A stretch of DNA of 64,000 nucleotides, taken from Pseudomonas sp. StFLB209. Lineage in GTDB: Bacteria > Pseudomonadota > Gammaproteobacteria > Pseudomonadales > Pseudomonadaceae. Each line of letters opens with the position of its first letter. The stretch's first letter is position 1. A program made the translations under genes and the position numbers. The stretch lies in assembly GCF_000829415.1 (NCBI RefSeq), contig NZ_AP014637.1:3861001-3925000 (forward strand), read 5' to 3'. This document shows, one piece after another, positions 16,467 to 25,619 of the stretch. The notes beneath the pieces were generated by a model. The model worked only from the letters and a program-made list of their open reading frames with translations. It was not told where the DNA came from and searched no databases.

Positions 16467-18260
16467 ATGACATTTAATGTGGCCATGAGTGGCCTGCGTG
16501 CGGCTCACAAGCGGCTGGAAGTGGCGGGTAACAATATTGCCAACGTGGGCACGGTAGGCTTCAAATCTTCGCGTGCGGAATTTTCAGCGCTTTATTCCTC
16601 ATCTCAGTTGGGCAGCAGTGTGCATAACATTGGTGATGGTGTGCGCCTGGCCAATGTCGCGCAGAACTTCAACGCCGGTGATGCGATGAGCAGCGATGGC
16701 GCGCCATTGGATATGCGTATTCAAGGCAGCGGTTTCTTTGTGGTCAGTGAGCGGGGTGCGTTGGGTTATACCCGTGCGGGCGCTTTTCATAAGGATGCTG
16801 AGGACTTTATTGTCGACAGTGCCGGTAATCGTCTGCAGGGGTACGGGGTGGATGACGATGGGCGGGTGCTGGTCGGCATGCGCACTGATTTGAAAATCGA
16901 TACTTCGGTGATGCAGGCACGGGCAACCCGTGAGCTTGAGCAGGCGGTGAATCTGAGTTCAGCCATGCCATCGCTGGCCGCATTGCGCGAGTTCAATCCG
17001 GCCGAGCCGGGCAGTTACACCCGGGTCATGACCCGAACCGTACGCGACGCAGGTATTGCTGAAGTGGTCGAAATGGTCGATGCCAGCGGAGTGGTTACCC
17101 GGCCGGGCGTCCCAGCGGTGGCGCCAGAGGATCATGAGTTCAGGCAGTATCTGGTCAAGACTGATGCGGATCGCTGGACGTTGTATGTCACCGTGGATGG
17201 GCGCAATCCACTGGACGCCGGCTCTGACAAACCCTTGCAGTGGTCGCTGCAAAAGCGGCCTGATGGCTCGGTGGTGCTTACTGGTGGTAGTGAGCACATC
17301 AAGAAGGTGTCCGATGCAGAGTTTTCCTTGAGTGGCTGGCAGCCGGCTCGGCAAGTTAATGGGCAGTGGCTGGCCAGTGCCGCGGGGGCGGCAGGCCCAT
17401 TGGCCCTGCCTTTGATGGATGGGGCTGATCACGCGCTGAGTGAAGTCGATCCGTTGGTGGAGCGTCCGGTGCCAGTGTTCCGGCCAGCGGATCTGGGGTC
17501 GTTCAACAAGACTTTTTCCAGCACCCTCCACGACTCATTGGGTAATCCACATGAGTTGCAGCAGTATTTCGTCAAGGACGGCACCAATAGCTGGAAGATG
17601 CACGTTCTGGTCAATGGTCGTAACCCGGCTGATCCGCAAAGTGCTGAGCCAGTGACCGCCAGTCTGTTGTTCAATGCCAACGGCACGCTGGCCAGTGTCA
17701 CAGGGGCTGCTGGTCTCGATCTGGATCGGGGTGCCCTGGTGCTCAAGCATTGGTTGCCGGCGCGGCTCAGTGATGCGTCCGGGCGTGGCTGGGTCGCCAA
17801 CGGCGCAGCAGCGCATCCTGACGGCGTGCGGATTCAGGTGGATCGCCTGACCCAGCACAACGCTGACACCGCATTGCTTGCCAGTCGCCCCGACGGTCAC
17901 GCGCCGGGGATGCTGGCCGGAATCGGGATCGGGCGTGATGGTGTATTAAGTGCGGCTTACACCAACGGGCTGCATCGGGCGATTGGTCAGGTCATGCTGG
18001 CGCGGTTCGCCAATGAACAAGGCTTGTTGCCGGTCAGTGATACGCGCTGGAGTGCAGCCCAGGCTTCGGGTGCGGCGATGTTTGGTGTGCCGGGAGGTGC
18101 GGGAGCCGGAGGTATTGTCGCTCAGTCTCTGGAGGCTTCGAATGTTGAGCTGTCGGCGCAGCTGATAGAGCTGGTTCAGGCGCAGACGGCGTTTCAGGCC
18201 AATTCCAAGGCAATCTCAACGCAGACCACGGTGTTGCAGACTTTGATCCAGTCGACCTGA
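16467..18260 (+). CDS. FlgE-like hook protein paralogue with duplicated central domain
   Basis: A 597-residue axial-type protein. The N-terminal D0 signature (SGLRAAHKRLEVAGNNIANVGTVGFKSSR) and C-terminal LEASNVELSAQLIELVQAQTAFQANSKAISTQTTVLQTL are those of FlgE. The centre contains two related FlgE D2-like segments: one at about 180-290 (with EFRQYLVKTDADRWTLYVTV) and one at about 345-450 (with ELQQYFVKDGTNSWKMHVLV). It is about 137 residues longer than FlgE next door. ATG 16467 is chosen because CCGGGAG precedes it and homology begins there. It is separated from flgE by a strong terminator and has no visible sigma-54 promoter. It may be a minor hook component, a hook-like tip or junction protein, or a decaying duplicate; the intact frame argues against decay. 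Confidence 0.85.
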   Translation: MTFNVAMSGLRAAHKRLEVAGNNIANVGTVGFKSSRAEFSALYSSSQLGSSVHNIGDGVRLANVAQNFNAGDAMSSDGAPLDMRIQGSGFFVVSERGALGYTRAGAFHKDAEDFIVDSAGNRLQGYGVDDDGRVLVGMRTDLKIDTSVMQARATRELEQAVNLSSAMPSLAALREFNPAEPGSYTRVMTRTVRDAGIAEVVEMVDASGVVTRPGVPAVAPEDHEFRQYLVKTDADRWTLYVTVDGRNPLDAGSDKPLQWSLQKRPDGSVVLTGGSEHIKKVSDAEFSLSGWQPARQVNGQWLASAAGAAGPLALPLMDGADHALSEVDPLVERPVPVFRPADLGSFNKTFSSTLHDSLGNPHELQQYFVKDGTNSWKMHVLVNGRNPADPQSAEPVTASLLFNANGTLASVTGAAGLDLDRGALVLKHWLPARLSDASGRGWVANGAAAHPDGVRIQVDRLTQHNADTALLASRPDGHAPGMLAGIGIGRDGVLSAAYTNGLHRAIGQVMLARFANEQGLLPVSDTRWSAAQASGAAMFGVPGGAGAGGIVAQSLEASNVELSAQLIELVQAQTAFQANSKAISTQTTVLQTLIQST

Positions 18261-18263
18261 GCG

Positions 18264-18467
18264 TCAGATCGAGCAGTCTGATTTCACATAAAAACCGTTC
18301 AGGCGTGTCCAGCCCCAGCCGGGGCTGGTCTGGGCGCAGATCACGCGGTCGGCACCTTGCCATTTGTAGTAGCGCGCTGGTGCGGCCTGGCTTGGGGCGA
18401 TGGCGCTCAGCAGGGTCAAGCCCAGCAGGCTGGTGGTCAACAGGCGCAGCCCGGGTTTAATTCGCAT
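18264..18467 (-). CDS. Small secreted hypothetical protein
   Basis: A 67-residue ORF on the opposite strand to the whole flg cluster. A signal-peptide-like start (MRIKPGLRLLTTSLLGLTLL, then SAIAPSQA) is followed by a 40-residue mature part with YYKWQGADRVICAQTSPGWGW and two Cys (in VICAQ and SDCSI) that could form a disulfide. I do not recognise the family. Start at 18467 is preferred over 18533 because the signal peptide begins there. The signal peptide and cysteine pair support a real gene despite its size. Its stop lies three bases from the stop of the hook paralogue. Confidence 0.6.
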   Translation of the reverse strand: MRIKPGLRLLTTSLLGLTLLSAIAPSQAAPARYYKWQGADRVICAQTSPGWGWTRLNGFYVKSDCSI

Positions 18468-18685
18468 GGTGATCACCACTTCATGCTCTGGGTGGGGTCT
18501 TGTCACGATAAAACACCTTGCTGCGATTGGCAAAGCTGCGCGGCGCAGTTTTTTGGCGGTCAGTGCCGGGTTGTTGGCCGCCAGCGGCAGTCCTTCGCCG
18601 CTTTGGCAAATGAGTGCCTGCCAGCCCGCAAGCGAAGTGCCCGTCAGTGCTGGGGATCAGCGCTTTTGTATCGCTAATGACAAGT

Positions 18686-18701
18686 TGGTGCAAAAATTGC
18701 T
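18686..18701 (+). promoter_or_regulatory. Sigma-54 promoter of flgFGHIJKL
   Basis: TGGTGCAAAAATTGCT: GG (18687-18688), ten bases, GC (18699-18700). The implied start is about 18712, 44 bases before the flgF GTG. Confidence 0.78.
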
Positions 18702-18755
18702 TCGCCTGCATCAGTACAGCTACAGACGGCAAGCGTCTGTCGGAGGAGGAAGACT

Positions 18756-19496
18756 GTGGACAAGTTGCTTTACGTGGCAATGAGCGGTGCGTCGGAAAAT
18801 GCTCTGGCGCAGAAGGTGCGTGCCAACAACCTGGCGAACGTTTCGACCACCGGTTTTCAGCGTGACTTCGAACAGGCCCGCTCGATGCCGGTGTTTGGCG
18901 AAGTCATGCCGTCGCGCGCCTATGCCATGAGCGAACGGCCGGGTACTGACTTTTCCGGTGGCGCCCTGATTGAAACCGGCGGTGACCTGGATATCGCCGT
19001 CAAGGGTGACGGCTGGATTGCCGTGCAAACCGCTGACGGTGGCGAAGCCTATACCCGTAGCGCCGGCATGAACATTGACGCGCTGGGTGTGTTGCGCGCC
19101 GCCAATGGCCTGCCAGTGATGGGTAACGGTGGCCCGATTGCAGTGCCACCGCAGCAGCAGATCGATATCGGTTCCGACGGCACCATCAGCATTCGCTCGT
19201 TGGGAGAAAGCCCGCAGGTCATGGCGCAGATTGACCGCATCAAGCTGGTCAATCCAGCCCTGGCCAACCTGGAAAAAGGCCCTGACGGCTTGATTCACAC
19301 CAAAGACGGGCGGCCTGCCGAGATGGACGCCAACGTGCGTGTCGAGTCGGGGTTCCTGCAGGCCAGCAACGTTAATGCGGTCGAGGAAATGACCTCGATC
19401 CTGGCGTTGTCCCGGCAATTCGAATTACACGTAAAAATGATGAAAACCGCTGAAGAAGACGACCAGGCAATGGCTCGCGTCTTGCAGATTGGCTAA
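18756..19496 (+). CDS. flgF: Flagellar proximal rod protein FlgF
   Basis: A 246-residue rod protein with N-terminal [24 protein letters not shown] and C-terminal LQASNVNAVEEMTSILALSRQFELHVKMMKTAEE. The start is GTG 18756, directly after a very strong GGAGGAGGA (18742-18750); no ATG is better placed. It is the first gene of the flgFGHIJKL run. Confidence 0.96.
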   Translation: MDKLLYVAMSGASENALAQKVRANNLANVSTTGFQRDFEQARSMPVFGEVMPSRAYAMSERPGTDFSGGALIETGGDLDIAVKGDGWIAVQTADGGEAYTRSAGMNIDALGVLRAANGLPVMGNGGPIAVPPQQQIDIGSDGTISIRSLGESPQVMAQIDRIKLVNPALANLEKGPDGLIHTKDGRPAEMDANVRVESGFLQASNVNAVEEMTSILALSRQFELHVKMMKTAEEDDQAMARVLQIG

Positions 19497-19509
19497 CCAT
19501 TGACAGCTC

Positions 19510-19527
19510 GCGCCGGTAACCCGGCGC
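19510..19527 (+). other. Intercistronic hairpin flgF-flgG
   Basis: GCGCCGG (19510-19516), TAAC, CCGGCGC (19521-19527). A perfect 7-bp stem that ends six bases before GGAGA of the flgG ribosome-binding region, so it may tune mRNA stability or flgG translation. Confidence 0.5.
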
Positions 19528-19542
19528 CTGAGGAGAAAACCC

Positions 19543-20331
19543 ATGCTTCCTGCTCTGTACGTCGCCAAAACCGGCCTGGCTGCCCAGGACACCAACCTGA
19601 CGACCATTTCCAACAACCTGGCCAACGTTTCGACCACCGGTTTCAAGCGTGATCGGGCCGAGTTTCAGGACCTTCTTTACCAGATCAAGCGTCAGCCAGG
19701 TGCTCAGTCCACTCAGGACAGTGAGCTGCCGTCCGGCCTGCAGGTCGGTACCGGTGTGCGTATCGTCGGCACTCAGAAGAGCTTCGTGGCCGGCAGCCTG
19801 CAGACCACCGAGAACCCGCTGGACATGGCCATCAACGGCCGCGGTTTCTTCCAGATCATGCAGCCCGACGGCACTATCGGCTACACCCGTGACGGTACCT
19901 TCCACCTGGATGCCAACGGTCAGATCGTGACTTCCAACGGTTTTGCCCTGGAGCCGGCAGTGGTGGTTCCGCAGGGTGCCCAGACGTTTACCGTGGCTCA
20001 GGACGGCACTGTATCGATCACGCTGCCGGGGGCGACAGCGACCCCACAGGTGATCGGTAACATTCAGACTGCCGAGTTCATCAACCCGGCCGGCCTGCAG
20101 GCCATTGGCGGCAACCTGTATCTGGAAACCGCTTCCAGCGGTGCGCCGAACGTTGGCCAGCCGGGTCTCAACGGTCTGGGCCCGGTGCTGCAAAATACCC
20201 TGGAAAACTCCAACGTCAGCACCGTTGAAGAACTGGTCGACATGATCACTACCCAGCGCGCCTACGAGATGAACTCCAAGGTGATTTCTACCGCTGATCA
20301 GATGATGCAGAACCTGGTACAAAACCTGTAA
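19543..20331 (+). CDS. flgG: Flagellar distal rod protein FlgG
   Basis: A 262-residue distal rod subunit. The N-terminus contains [27 protein letters not shown], a sequence diagnostic of FlgG. The C-terminus [39 protein letters not shown] is also typical. Both sides of the gene carry GC-rich intercistronic hairpins. Confidence 0.97.
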   Translation: MLPALYVAKTGLAAQDTNLTTISNNLANVSTTGFKRDRAEFQDLLYQIKRQPGAQSTQDSELPSGLQVGTGVRIVGTQKSFVAGSLQTTENPLDMAINGRGFFQIMQPDGTIGYTRDGTFHLDANGQIVTSNGFALEPAVVVPQGAQTFTVAQDGTVSITLPGATATPQVIGNIQTAEFINPAGLQAIGGNLYLETASSGAPNVGQPGLNGLGPVLQNTLENSNVSTVEELVDMITTQRAYEMNSKVISTADQMMQNLVQNL

Positions 20332-20358
20332 GACCTGATGCACCTGCTCAATCTGCCA

Positions 20359-20377
20359 AGGCGCCGTCGCGGCGCCT
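20359..20377 (+). other. Intercistronic hairpin flgG-flgH
   Basis: AGGCGCC (20359-20365), GTCGC loop, GGCGCCT (20371-20377), 25 bases before flgH. It resembles the hairpin before flgG. Confidence 0.5.
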
Positions 20378-20402
20378 GCTACATCGCGAGGTTTCAAGAG
20401 TC

Positions 20403-21116
20403 ATGAAGCGCTTATCTGCTCTGCGTTTTCCCGTGCTGATCGCGCCGCTGTGCGCCGCTGTGCTATTGAGCGGTTGTGTAGCGCCAAACGCCAAGCCCGA
20501 TGACCCTTATTACGCTCCGGTGTTGCCGCGCACACCGATGTCGGCGGCTGCCAACAATGGCGCGATCTATCAGGCAGGGTTTGAGCAGAATCTGTACGGT
20601 GACCGCAAGGCATTCCGGGTTGGTGACATCATCACCATCACGCTGTCGGAGCGGATGGCGGCAAGCAAGGCAGCCAGTTCGGGGTTGAGCAAGGACAGCA
20701 ATACCAGCGTCGGCCTGACCTCGCTGTTCGGTTCGGGTCTGACCACCAATAATCCGATCGGCAGCAATGACCTGAGCCTCAGTGCCGGCTATGAGGGCAA
20801 GCGGGCGACCACCGGTTCCGGTCAGGCTGCGCAGAGCAACAGCCTGACCGGTTCGGTCACTGTTACGGTGGCCGATGTGATGCCCAACGGGATTCTGGCG
20901 GTGCGTGGCGAAAAATGGATGACCCTCAACACCGGCAACGAGTTGGTGCGTATCGCCGGCCTGATCCGCGCCGATGACATCGCCACTGATAACACCGTGT
21001 CGTCGACCCGTGTCGCCGATGCGCGCATCACCTATTCAGGGACCGGAGCGTTTGCCGATACCAGCCAGCCAGGCTGGTTCGACCGCTTCTTCCTCAGCCC
21101 GTTGTTCCCTTTCTGA
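20403..21116 (+). CDS. flgH: Flagellar L-ring lipoprotein FlgH
   Basis: A 237-residue outer-membrane ring protein. A signal peptide ends in the lipobox LLSGC (Cys near 25), so it is lipid-anchored. The conserved core is [25 protein letters not shown]...[42 protein letters not shown]. It is followed 13 bases later by flgI. Confidence 0.97.
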   Translation: MKRLSALRFPVLIAPLCAAVLLSGCVAPNAKPDDPYYAPVLPRTPMSAAANNGAIYQAGFEQNLYGDRKAFRVGDIITITLSERMAASKAASSGLSKDSNTSVGLTSLFGSGLTTNNPIGSNDLSLSAGYEGKRATTGSGQAAQSNSLTGSVTVTVADVMPNGILAVRGEKWMTLNTGNELVRIAGLIRADDIATDNTVSSTRVADARITYSGTGAFADTSQPGWFDRFFLSPLFPF

Positions 21117-21129
21117 TCGCGGGATAGCC

Positions 21130-22239
21130 ATGATTGCCTTGAAGAAACTGATCGTTGCTGCGCTGCTGATCACCGCGCCTTTCGCGGCCCAGGCCGAACG
21201 TCTGAAAGACATTGCCAGTATTTCCGGGGTGCGGACCAACCAGTTGATCGGTTATGGCCTGGTGGTGGGGCTCAACGGTACGGGTGACCAGACCACCCAG
21301 ACGCCGTTCACCTTGCAGACCTTCAACAACATGCTGGCGCAGTTCGGCATCAAGGTGCCGGCTGGGTCCGGTACGGTGCAGCTCAAGAACGTGGCGGCGG
21401 TTGCGGTGTATGCCGACCTGCCGCCGTTCGCCAAACCTGGCCAGGCGGTGGACATTACCGTGTCGTCGATCGGTAACTCCAAAAGCCTGCGCGGCGGCAG
21501 CCTGTTGATGACGCCGATGAAAGGTATCGACGGCAACGTCTATGCCATCGCCCAAGGCAATCTGGTGGTGGGCGGCTTTGACGCGGGCGGCGCGGATGGC
21601 TCGCGGATCACCGTCAATGTTCCGTCGGCCGGTCGGATCCCTGGCGGCGCAACCGTCGAGCGTGCGGTGCCAAGCGGTTTCAATCAGGGCAATAGTCTGA
21701 CTCTGAACCTTAACCGCTCCGACTTCACCACGGCCAAGCGTATTGTCGACAAGATCAACGACATGCTTGGCCCAGGCGTGGCTCAGGCGCTGGATGGCGG
21801 TTCCGTGCGGGTGACGGCGCCGCTCGATCCGGGGCAGCGCGTCGATTATCTGGCGATTCTGGAAAATATCGAGATCGATCCGGGTCAGGCTTCGGCCAAG
21901 GTGGTCATCAACTCGCGCACCGGCACTATCGTGATTGGTCAGAACGTCAAGGTTTCGCCGGCGGCTGTGACCCATGGCAGCTTGACCGTGACCATCACTG
22001 AAGACCCGATTGTCAGCCAGCCAGGGGCGTTATCCGGCGGCCAGACCGCTGTAGTGCCGCGCTCGCGGGTCAATGCCCAGCAGGAAATGAAACCGATGTT
22101 CAAGTTCGGCCCTGGCACCACGCTGGATGAAATCGTCCGCGCCGTTAACCAGGTCGGTGCCGCGCCAGGTGACTTGATGGCGATTCTCGAAGCTTTGAAA
22201 CAGGCCGGCGCGCTGCAGGCCGACCTGATCGTGATCTGA
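21130..22239 (+). CDS. flgI: Flagellar P-ring protein FlgI
   Basis: A 369-residue periplasmic ring protein with a cleavable signal peptide ([17 protein letters not shown]). Family blocks are [32 protein letters not shown] and [29 protein letters not shown] 21130 is chosen because the signal peptide starts there; a longer open frame upstream is only read-through of flgH sequence. FlgA is its assembly chaperone. Confidence 0.97.
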   Translation: MIALKKLIVAALLITAPFAAQAERLKDIASISGVRTNQLIGYGLVVGLNGTGDQTTQTPFTLQTFNNMLAQFGIKVPAGSGTVQLKNVAAVAVYADLPPFAKPGQAVDITVSSIGNSKSLRGGSLLMTPMKGIDGNVYAIAQGNLVVGGFDAGGADGSRITVNVPSAGRIPGGATVERAVPSGFNQGNSLTLNLNRSDFTTAKRIVDKINDMLGPGVAQALDGGSVRVTAPLDPGQRVDYLAILENIEIDPGQASAKVVINSRTGTIVIGQNVKVSPAAVTHGSLTVTITEDPIVSQPGALSGGQTAVVPRSRVNAQQEMKPMFKFGPGTTLDEIVRAVNQVGAAPGDLMAILEALKQAGALQADLIVI

Positions 22240-22247
22240 GGACGCGC

Positions 22248-23522
22248 ATGATGGATATGCCCAAGGCTCCAGGATCCTCCGTCGTCGACTCCGGTGCCTA
22301 TACCGACGTCAATCGTCTGGCTTCGCTCAAAGGCAGCGATAAGGACAGCCCGGAAAACCTGCGCAAGGTGGCCCGCGAGTTCGAGTCGCTGTTCGTCAGT
22401 CAGATGCTCAAAGCCATGCGCTCGGCCAATGAAGTGCTGGCCAAGGACAATCCGATGAATACTGCCGCTACCCGCCAGTATCAGGACATGTATGACCAGC
22501 AATTGGCAGTGACTCTGTCGACCCGTGGTAACGGTATTGGTTTGCAGGATGTGCTAATGCGCCAGTTGTCCAAGGACAAGGGTGTGCAGCATGCGCCGGC
22601 CGCGCCGACGGAGTCTGCCGAGGGCAGTGCGGCCGCTGAAAAGGCCGCTAACAAACCGGCCCTGGCAACCTCCATCTATCAGCAACCGTTGTGGGCCAAT
22701 CGTTCTCACTCGGCAGCCGGCACTGATGCCGCGACCAATGCGTCCGGTCAGGCGCGTAACGACATGGCCATGCTCAACTCGCGGCGCCTGGCGCTGCCGG
22801 GCAAGCTCACCGACCGCTTGCTGGCCGGTATCGTACCGTCGGCCACGACCACGGTTCAGGATCAGCCCAATCACCGCATCAACGTGCCCGGCACTGGGTC
22901 GAATAAAGAGCTGATTGCCCGTGCCAACGGCGACTGGACGCGCAATCCCGAATTGGCCAATACCCCGGACATCTCCGCGAAGAGAGTGCAGACCCCACTG
23001 GCGCCGGCCAAGCGCGCGTTTGGCAATTCCGACCAGTTTGTTGCGACCATGTTGCCGCTGGCCAAGGAGGCAGCAGCGCGTATCGGTGTTGACCCGGTCA
23101 TGCTGGTGGCCCAGGCGGCGCTGGAAACCGGTTGGGGCAAATCGATCATGCGCCAGAGCGATGGCAGCAGCAGTCACAACCTGTTCGGTATCAAGGCCAT
23201 GGGCGGCGGCTGGAAAGGCGCCGAGGCGCGGGCGATCACTAGCGAGTTCCGTGACGGCAAGATGGTCAAGGAGACGGCCAACTTCCGTGCCTACGACTCC
23301 TACGCTGACAGTTTCCACGACCTGGTGAGCCTGTTGCAGAACAACAGCCGCTATAAAGAAGTGGTCAATTCGGCCGATAACCCGGAACAGTTTGTAAAAG
23401 AATTGCAGAAAGCTGGCTACGCCACCGACCCGGACTACGCCAGCAAGATTTCGCAGATCGCCAAGCAGATGAAGAGTTACCAGAATTACGCTGCGGTAAC
23501 CGACGCTTCCACGACTTTATAA
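22248..23522 (+). CDS. flgJ: Rod cap and peptidoglycan hydrolase FlgJ
   Basis: A 424-residue two-domain protein. The N-terminal rod-scaffold domain (about 20-105, FESLFVSQMLKAMRSAN) and C-terminal glucosaminidase/muramidase domain (about 265-410, AQAALETGWGKS with the catalytic Glu, SHNLFGIKA) are joined by a long low-complexity Ala-rich linker. It cuts peptidoglycan so the rod can pass. ATG 22248 and 22251 are both possible. Confidence 0.96.
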   Translation: MMDMPKAPGSSVVDSGAYTDVNRLASLKGSDKDSPENLRKVAREFESLFVSQMLKAMRSANEVLAKDNPMNTAATRQYQDMYDQQLAVTLSTRGNGIGLQDVLMRQLSKDKGVQHAPAAPTESAEGSAAAEKAANKPALATSIYQQPLWANRSHSAAGTDAATNASGQARNDMAMLNSRRLALPGKLTDRLLAGIVPSATTTVQDQPNHRINVPGTGSNKELIARANGDWTRNPELANTPDISAKRVQTPLAPAKRAFGNSDQFVATMLPLAKEAAARIGVDPVMLVAQAALETGWGKSIMRQSDGSSSHNLFGIKAMGGGWKGAEARAITSEFRDGKMVKETANFRAYDSYADSFHDLVSLLQNNSRYKEVVNSADNPEQFVKELQKAGYATDPDYASKISQIAKQMKSYQNYAAVTDASTTL

Positions 23523-23533
23523 AGGCTTGAACC

Positions 23534-25606
23534 ATGTCGCTGATCAATATTGGACTTTCAGGGCTCAACGCCAGTAGCGCTGCGATTGCCACTATCGGCA
23601 ACAACACCGCTAACGTCGACACTGCGGGCTACTCGCGGCAGCAGGTCCAGACGACCTCAACGGCGCAGATCAACCTTGGCGTGGGCGTTGGTTACCTCGG
23701 CACGGGCACTACGGTGTCTGATGTGCGGCGCATCTATAACGGTTACCTGGAAACCCAGTTGCAGAACGGCACAGCATTGAGTGCAGAAGCCACTGCCTTT
23801 TCGACCCAGGCAAACAAGATCGATACCCTGCTGTCGGACAGCAATACCGGTATTGCGACCCAGTTGGCGTCGTTCTTTACCAATTTGCAGGGCATCGCCG
23901 CCAATGCGACGCAGTCTTCGCAGCGTGCAGCTTTTCTGGCCCAGGCTTCGTCTTTGGCGTCACGTTTTAACTCCATCTCGGCGCAGATGGTCTCGCAAAA
24001 CGACAATATCAACAGCCAGCTCAAGAGCCTGGCGGGTAACGTCAACGAGCTGACGAGTACGATCGCCAGCCTGAACAAGCAGATCACCCAGGCCTCGGCC
24101 GGTAATACGTCGCCCAACAGCTTGCTCGACTCTCGTAACGAAGCGGTTCGCAAGCTCAATGAGCTGATTGGCGTCAAGGTTGTCGAAAACAATACCGGCT
24201 TCGATGTTTACACCGGTACTGGTCAGTCACTGGTCGTGGCTGGAACCTCTTATCGGATGGAGGCCGGTCCGGGGCCGAGTGACCCGAGCCAATTCAATCT
24301 GCAGGTCTATTACGGTAATACGCCGACCGATGTCACCGATGTTGTCACCGGCGGCACAATTGGCGGGTTGCTTCGTTATCGCTCCGATGTTCTGGCTCCG
24401 GCGGCCAACGAGTTGGGTCGTCTCGGGCTGGTACTTTCCGATCAGGTCAACACGCAACTTTCCCAGGGTATTAACCAAAAGGGTGAGTTCGGGACCAACC
24501 TGTTCAGCAATATCAACTCGGCTGACGCGATCACTCAGCGCAGTATCGGCGCGATCCGCAACAGTTCGGGTTCCGGCAACCTGAATGTAACCATTACCGA
24601 CACGAGTAAGCTGACGGCCGCTGATTATGAGGTCAAGGTCGACTCTTCGGATCTGACCACTACACCGCCTACCACCCTGTACACCGTGCGGCGTCTGCCC
24701 AATGGCGAAACCGTTGGTACCGGCGACCTGTATGCCAATCCTGCCCCCAGCTTCGATGGTTTCTCGCTGTCGCTTAGCGGCAATGGCCTGGCGGCCGGTG
24801 ACACCTTCAAGGTGACCCCGACCCGCAATGGGGCCACAGGTATTTCGGTTGTCATGAGTGATCCGCAGGACTTCGCCGCCGCGGCGCCTCTGACTGCCGC
24901 AGCAGGAGTGAGCAACAGCGGCACAGGTGGTTTTACCCAGCCGATGCTTAATACCAAACCCGATATCTACAACGCGACCGGGCTCAATGATCTGCACACT
25001 GCCTTGAAAGATGCGACCCCCATGCGTCTGGTCATGGGAACAGCGACCAATGGGGTACAGAGCTATTCGCTGGTCGATGCGAAAGGTGTTGCAGTCAATG
25101 ATGCCAGTGGCAATGCCATTACCGGTACGATCGTCCAGGGCCAGAGCAATACCCTGAAGTTCAACGTGGGGTATATCGATAGCGCATCGAATTCGAAGTC
25201 GTTCGAGTTTGAAATGGTTTTGTCCGGAACGCCCAATGCCAATGACACCTTTAGTGTCGACCTGACTGCGGCAGGTTCTTCTGATAACCGTAATGTTACA
25301 GCGCTGGTTGGTTTGCAGACTGAACGTACGGTCGGTGTGTCGGGTGGCAGTGTAGGGGTAAGTCTGTCCAGCGCCTACGGTAGCCTGGTTTCAACTGTCG
25401 GCACTCAGGCAGGCCAAGGCAAGCTTGACGTGACTGCGACCGATGCGGTGCTGGCCCAGGCGAAGACCGCACGCGACTCGGTATCCGGCGTATCACTGGA
25501 TGAAGAGGCCGCCAACCTGATCAAGTATCAGCAGTACTACACCGCGTCGTCGCAGATCATCAAGGCGGCTCAGACCATGTTCAGTACTCTGATCAACGCC
25601 CTTTAA
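23534..25606 (+). CDS. flgK: Hook-filament junction protein FlgK (HAP1)
   Basis: A 690-residue junction protein. The N-terminus LSGLNASSAAIATIGNNTANVDTAGYSRQ and C-terminus SLDEEAANLIKYQQYYTASSQIIKAAQTMFSTLINAL are the D0/D1 signatures of FlgK. The large central region is variable and rich in Thr, Ser, Asn and Gly. It is exported with chaperone FlgN. Confidence 0.96.
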   Translation: MSLINIGLSGLNASSAAIATIGNNTANVDTAGYSRQQVQTTSTAQINLGVGVGYLGTGTTVSDVRRIYNGYLETQLQNGTALSAEATAFSTQANKIDTLLSDSNTGIATQLASFFTNLQGIAANATQSSQRAAFLAQASSLASRFNSISAQMVSQNDNINSQLKSLAGNVNELTSTIASLNKQITQASAGNTSPNSLLDSRNEAVRKLNELIGVKVVENNTGFDVYTGTGQSLVVAGTSYRMEAGPGPSDPSQFNLQVYYGNTPTDVTDVVTGGTIGGLLRYRSDVLAPAANELGRLGLVLSDQVNTQLSQGINQKGEFGTNLFSNINSADAITQRSIGAIRNSSGSGNLNVTITDTSKLTAADYEVKVDSSDLTTTPPTTLYTVRRLPNGETVGTGDLYANPAPSFDGFSLSLSGNGLAAGDTFKVTPTRNGATGISVVMSDPQDFAAAAPLTAAAGVSNSGTGGFTQPMLNTKPDIYNATGLNDLHTALKDATPMRLVMGTATNGVQSYSLVDAKGVAVNDASGNAITGTIVQGQSNTLKFNVGYIDSASNSKSFEFEMVLSGTPNANDTFSVDLTAAGSSDNRNVTALVGLQTERTVGVSGGSVGVSLSSAYGSLVSTVGTQAGQGKLDVTATDAVLAQAKTARDSVSGVSLDEEAANLIKYQQYYTASSQIIKAAQTMFSTLINAL

Positions 25607-25619
25607 GGAGTCGTAGCCC

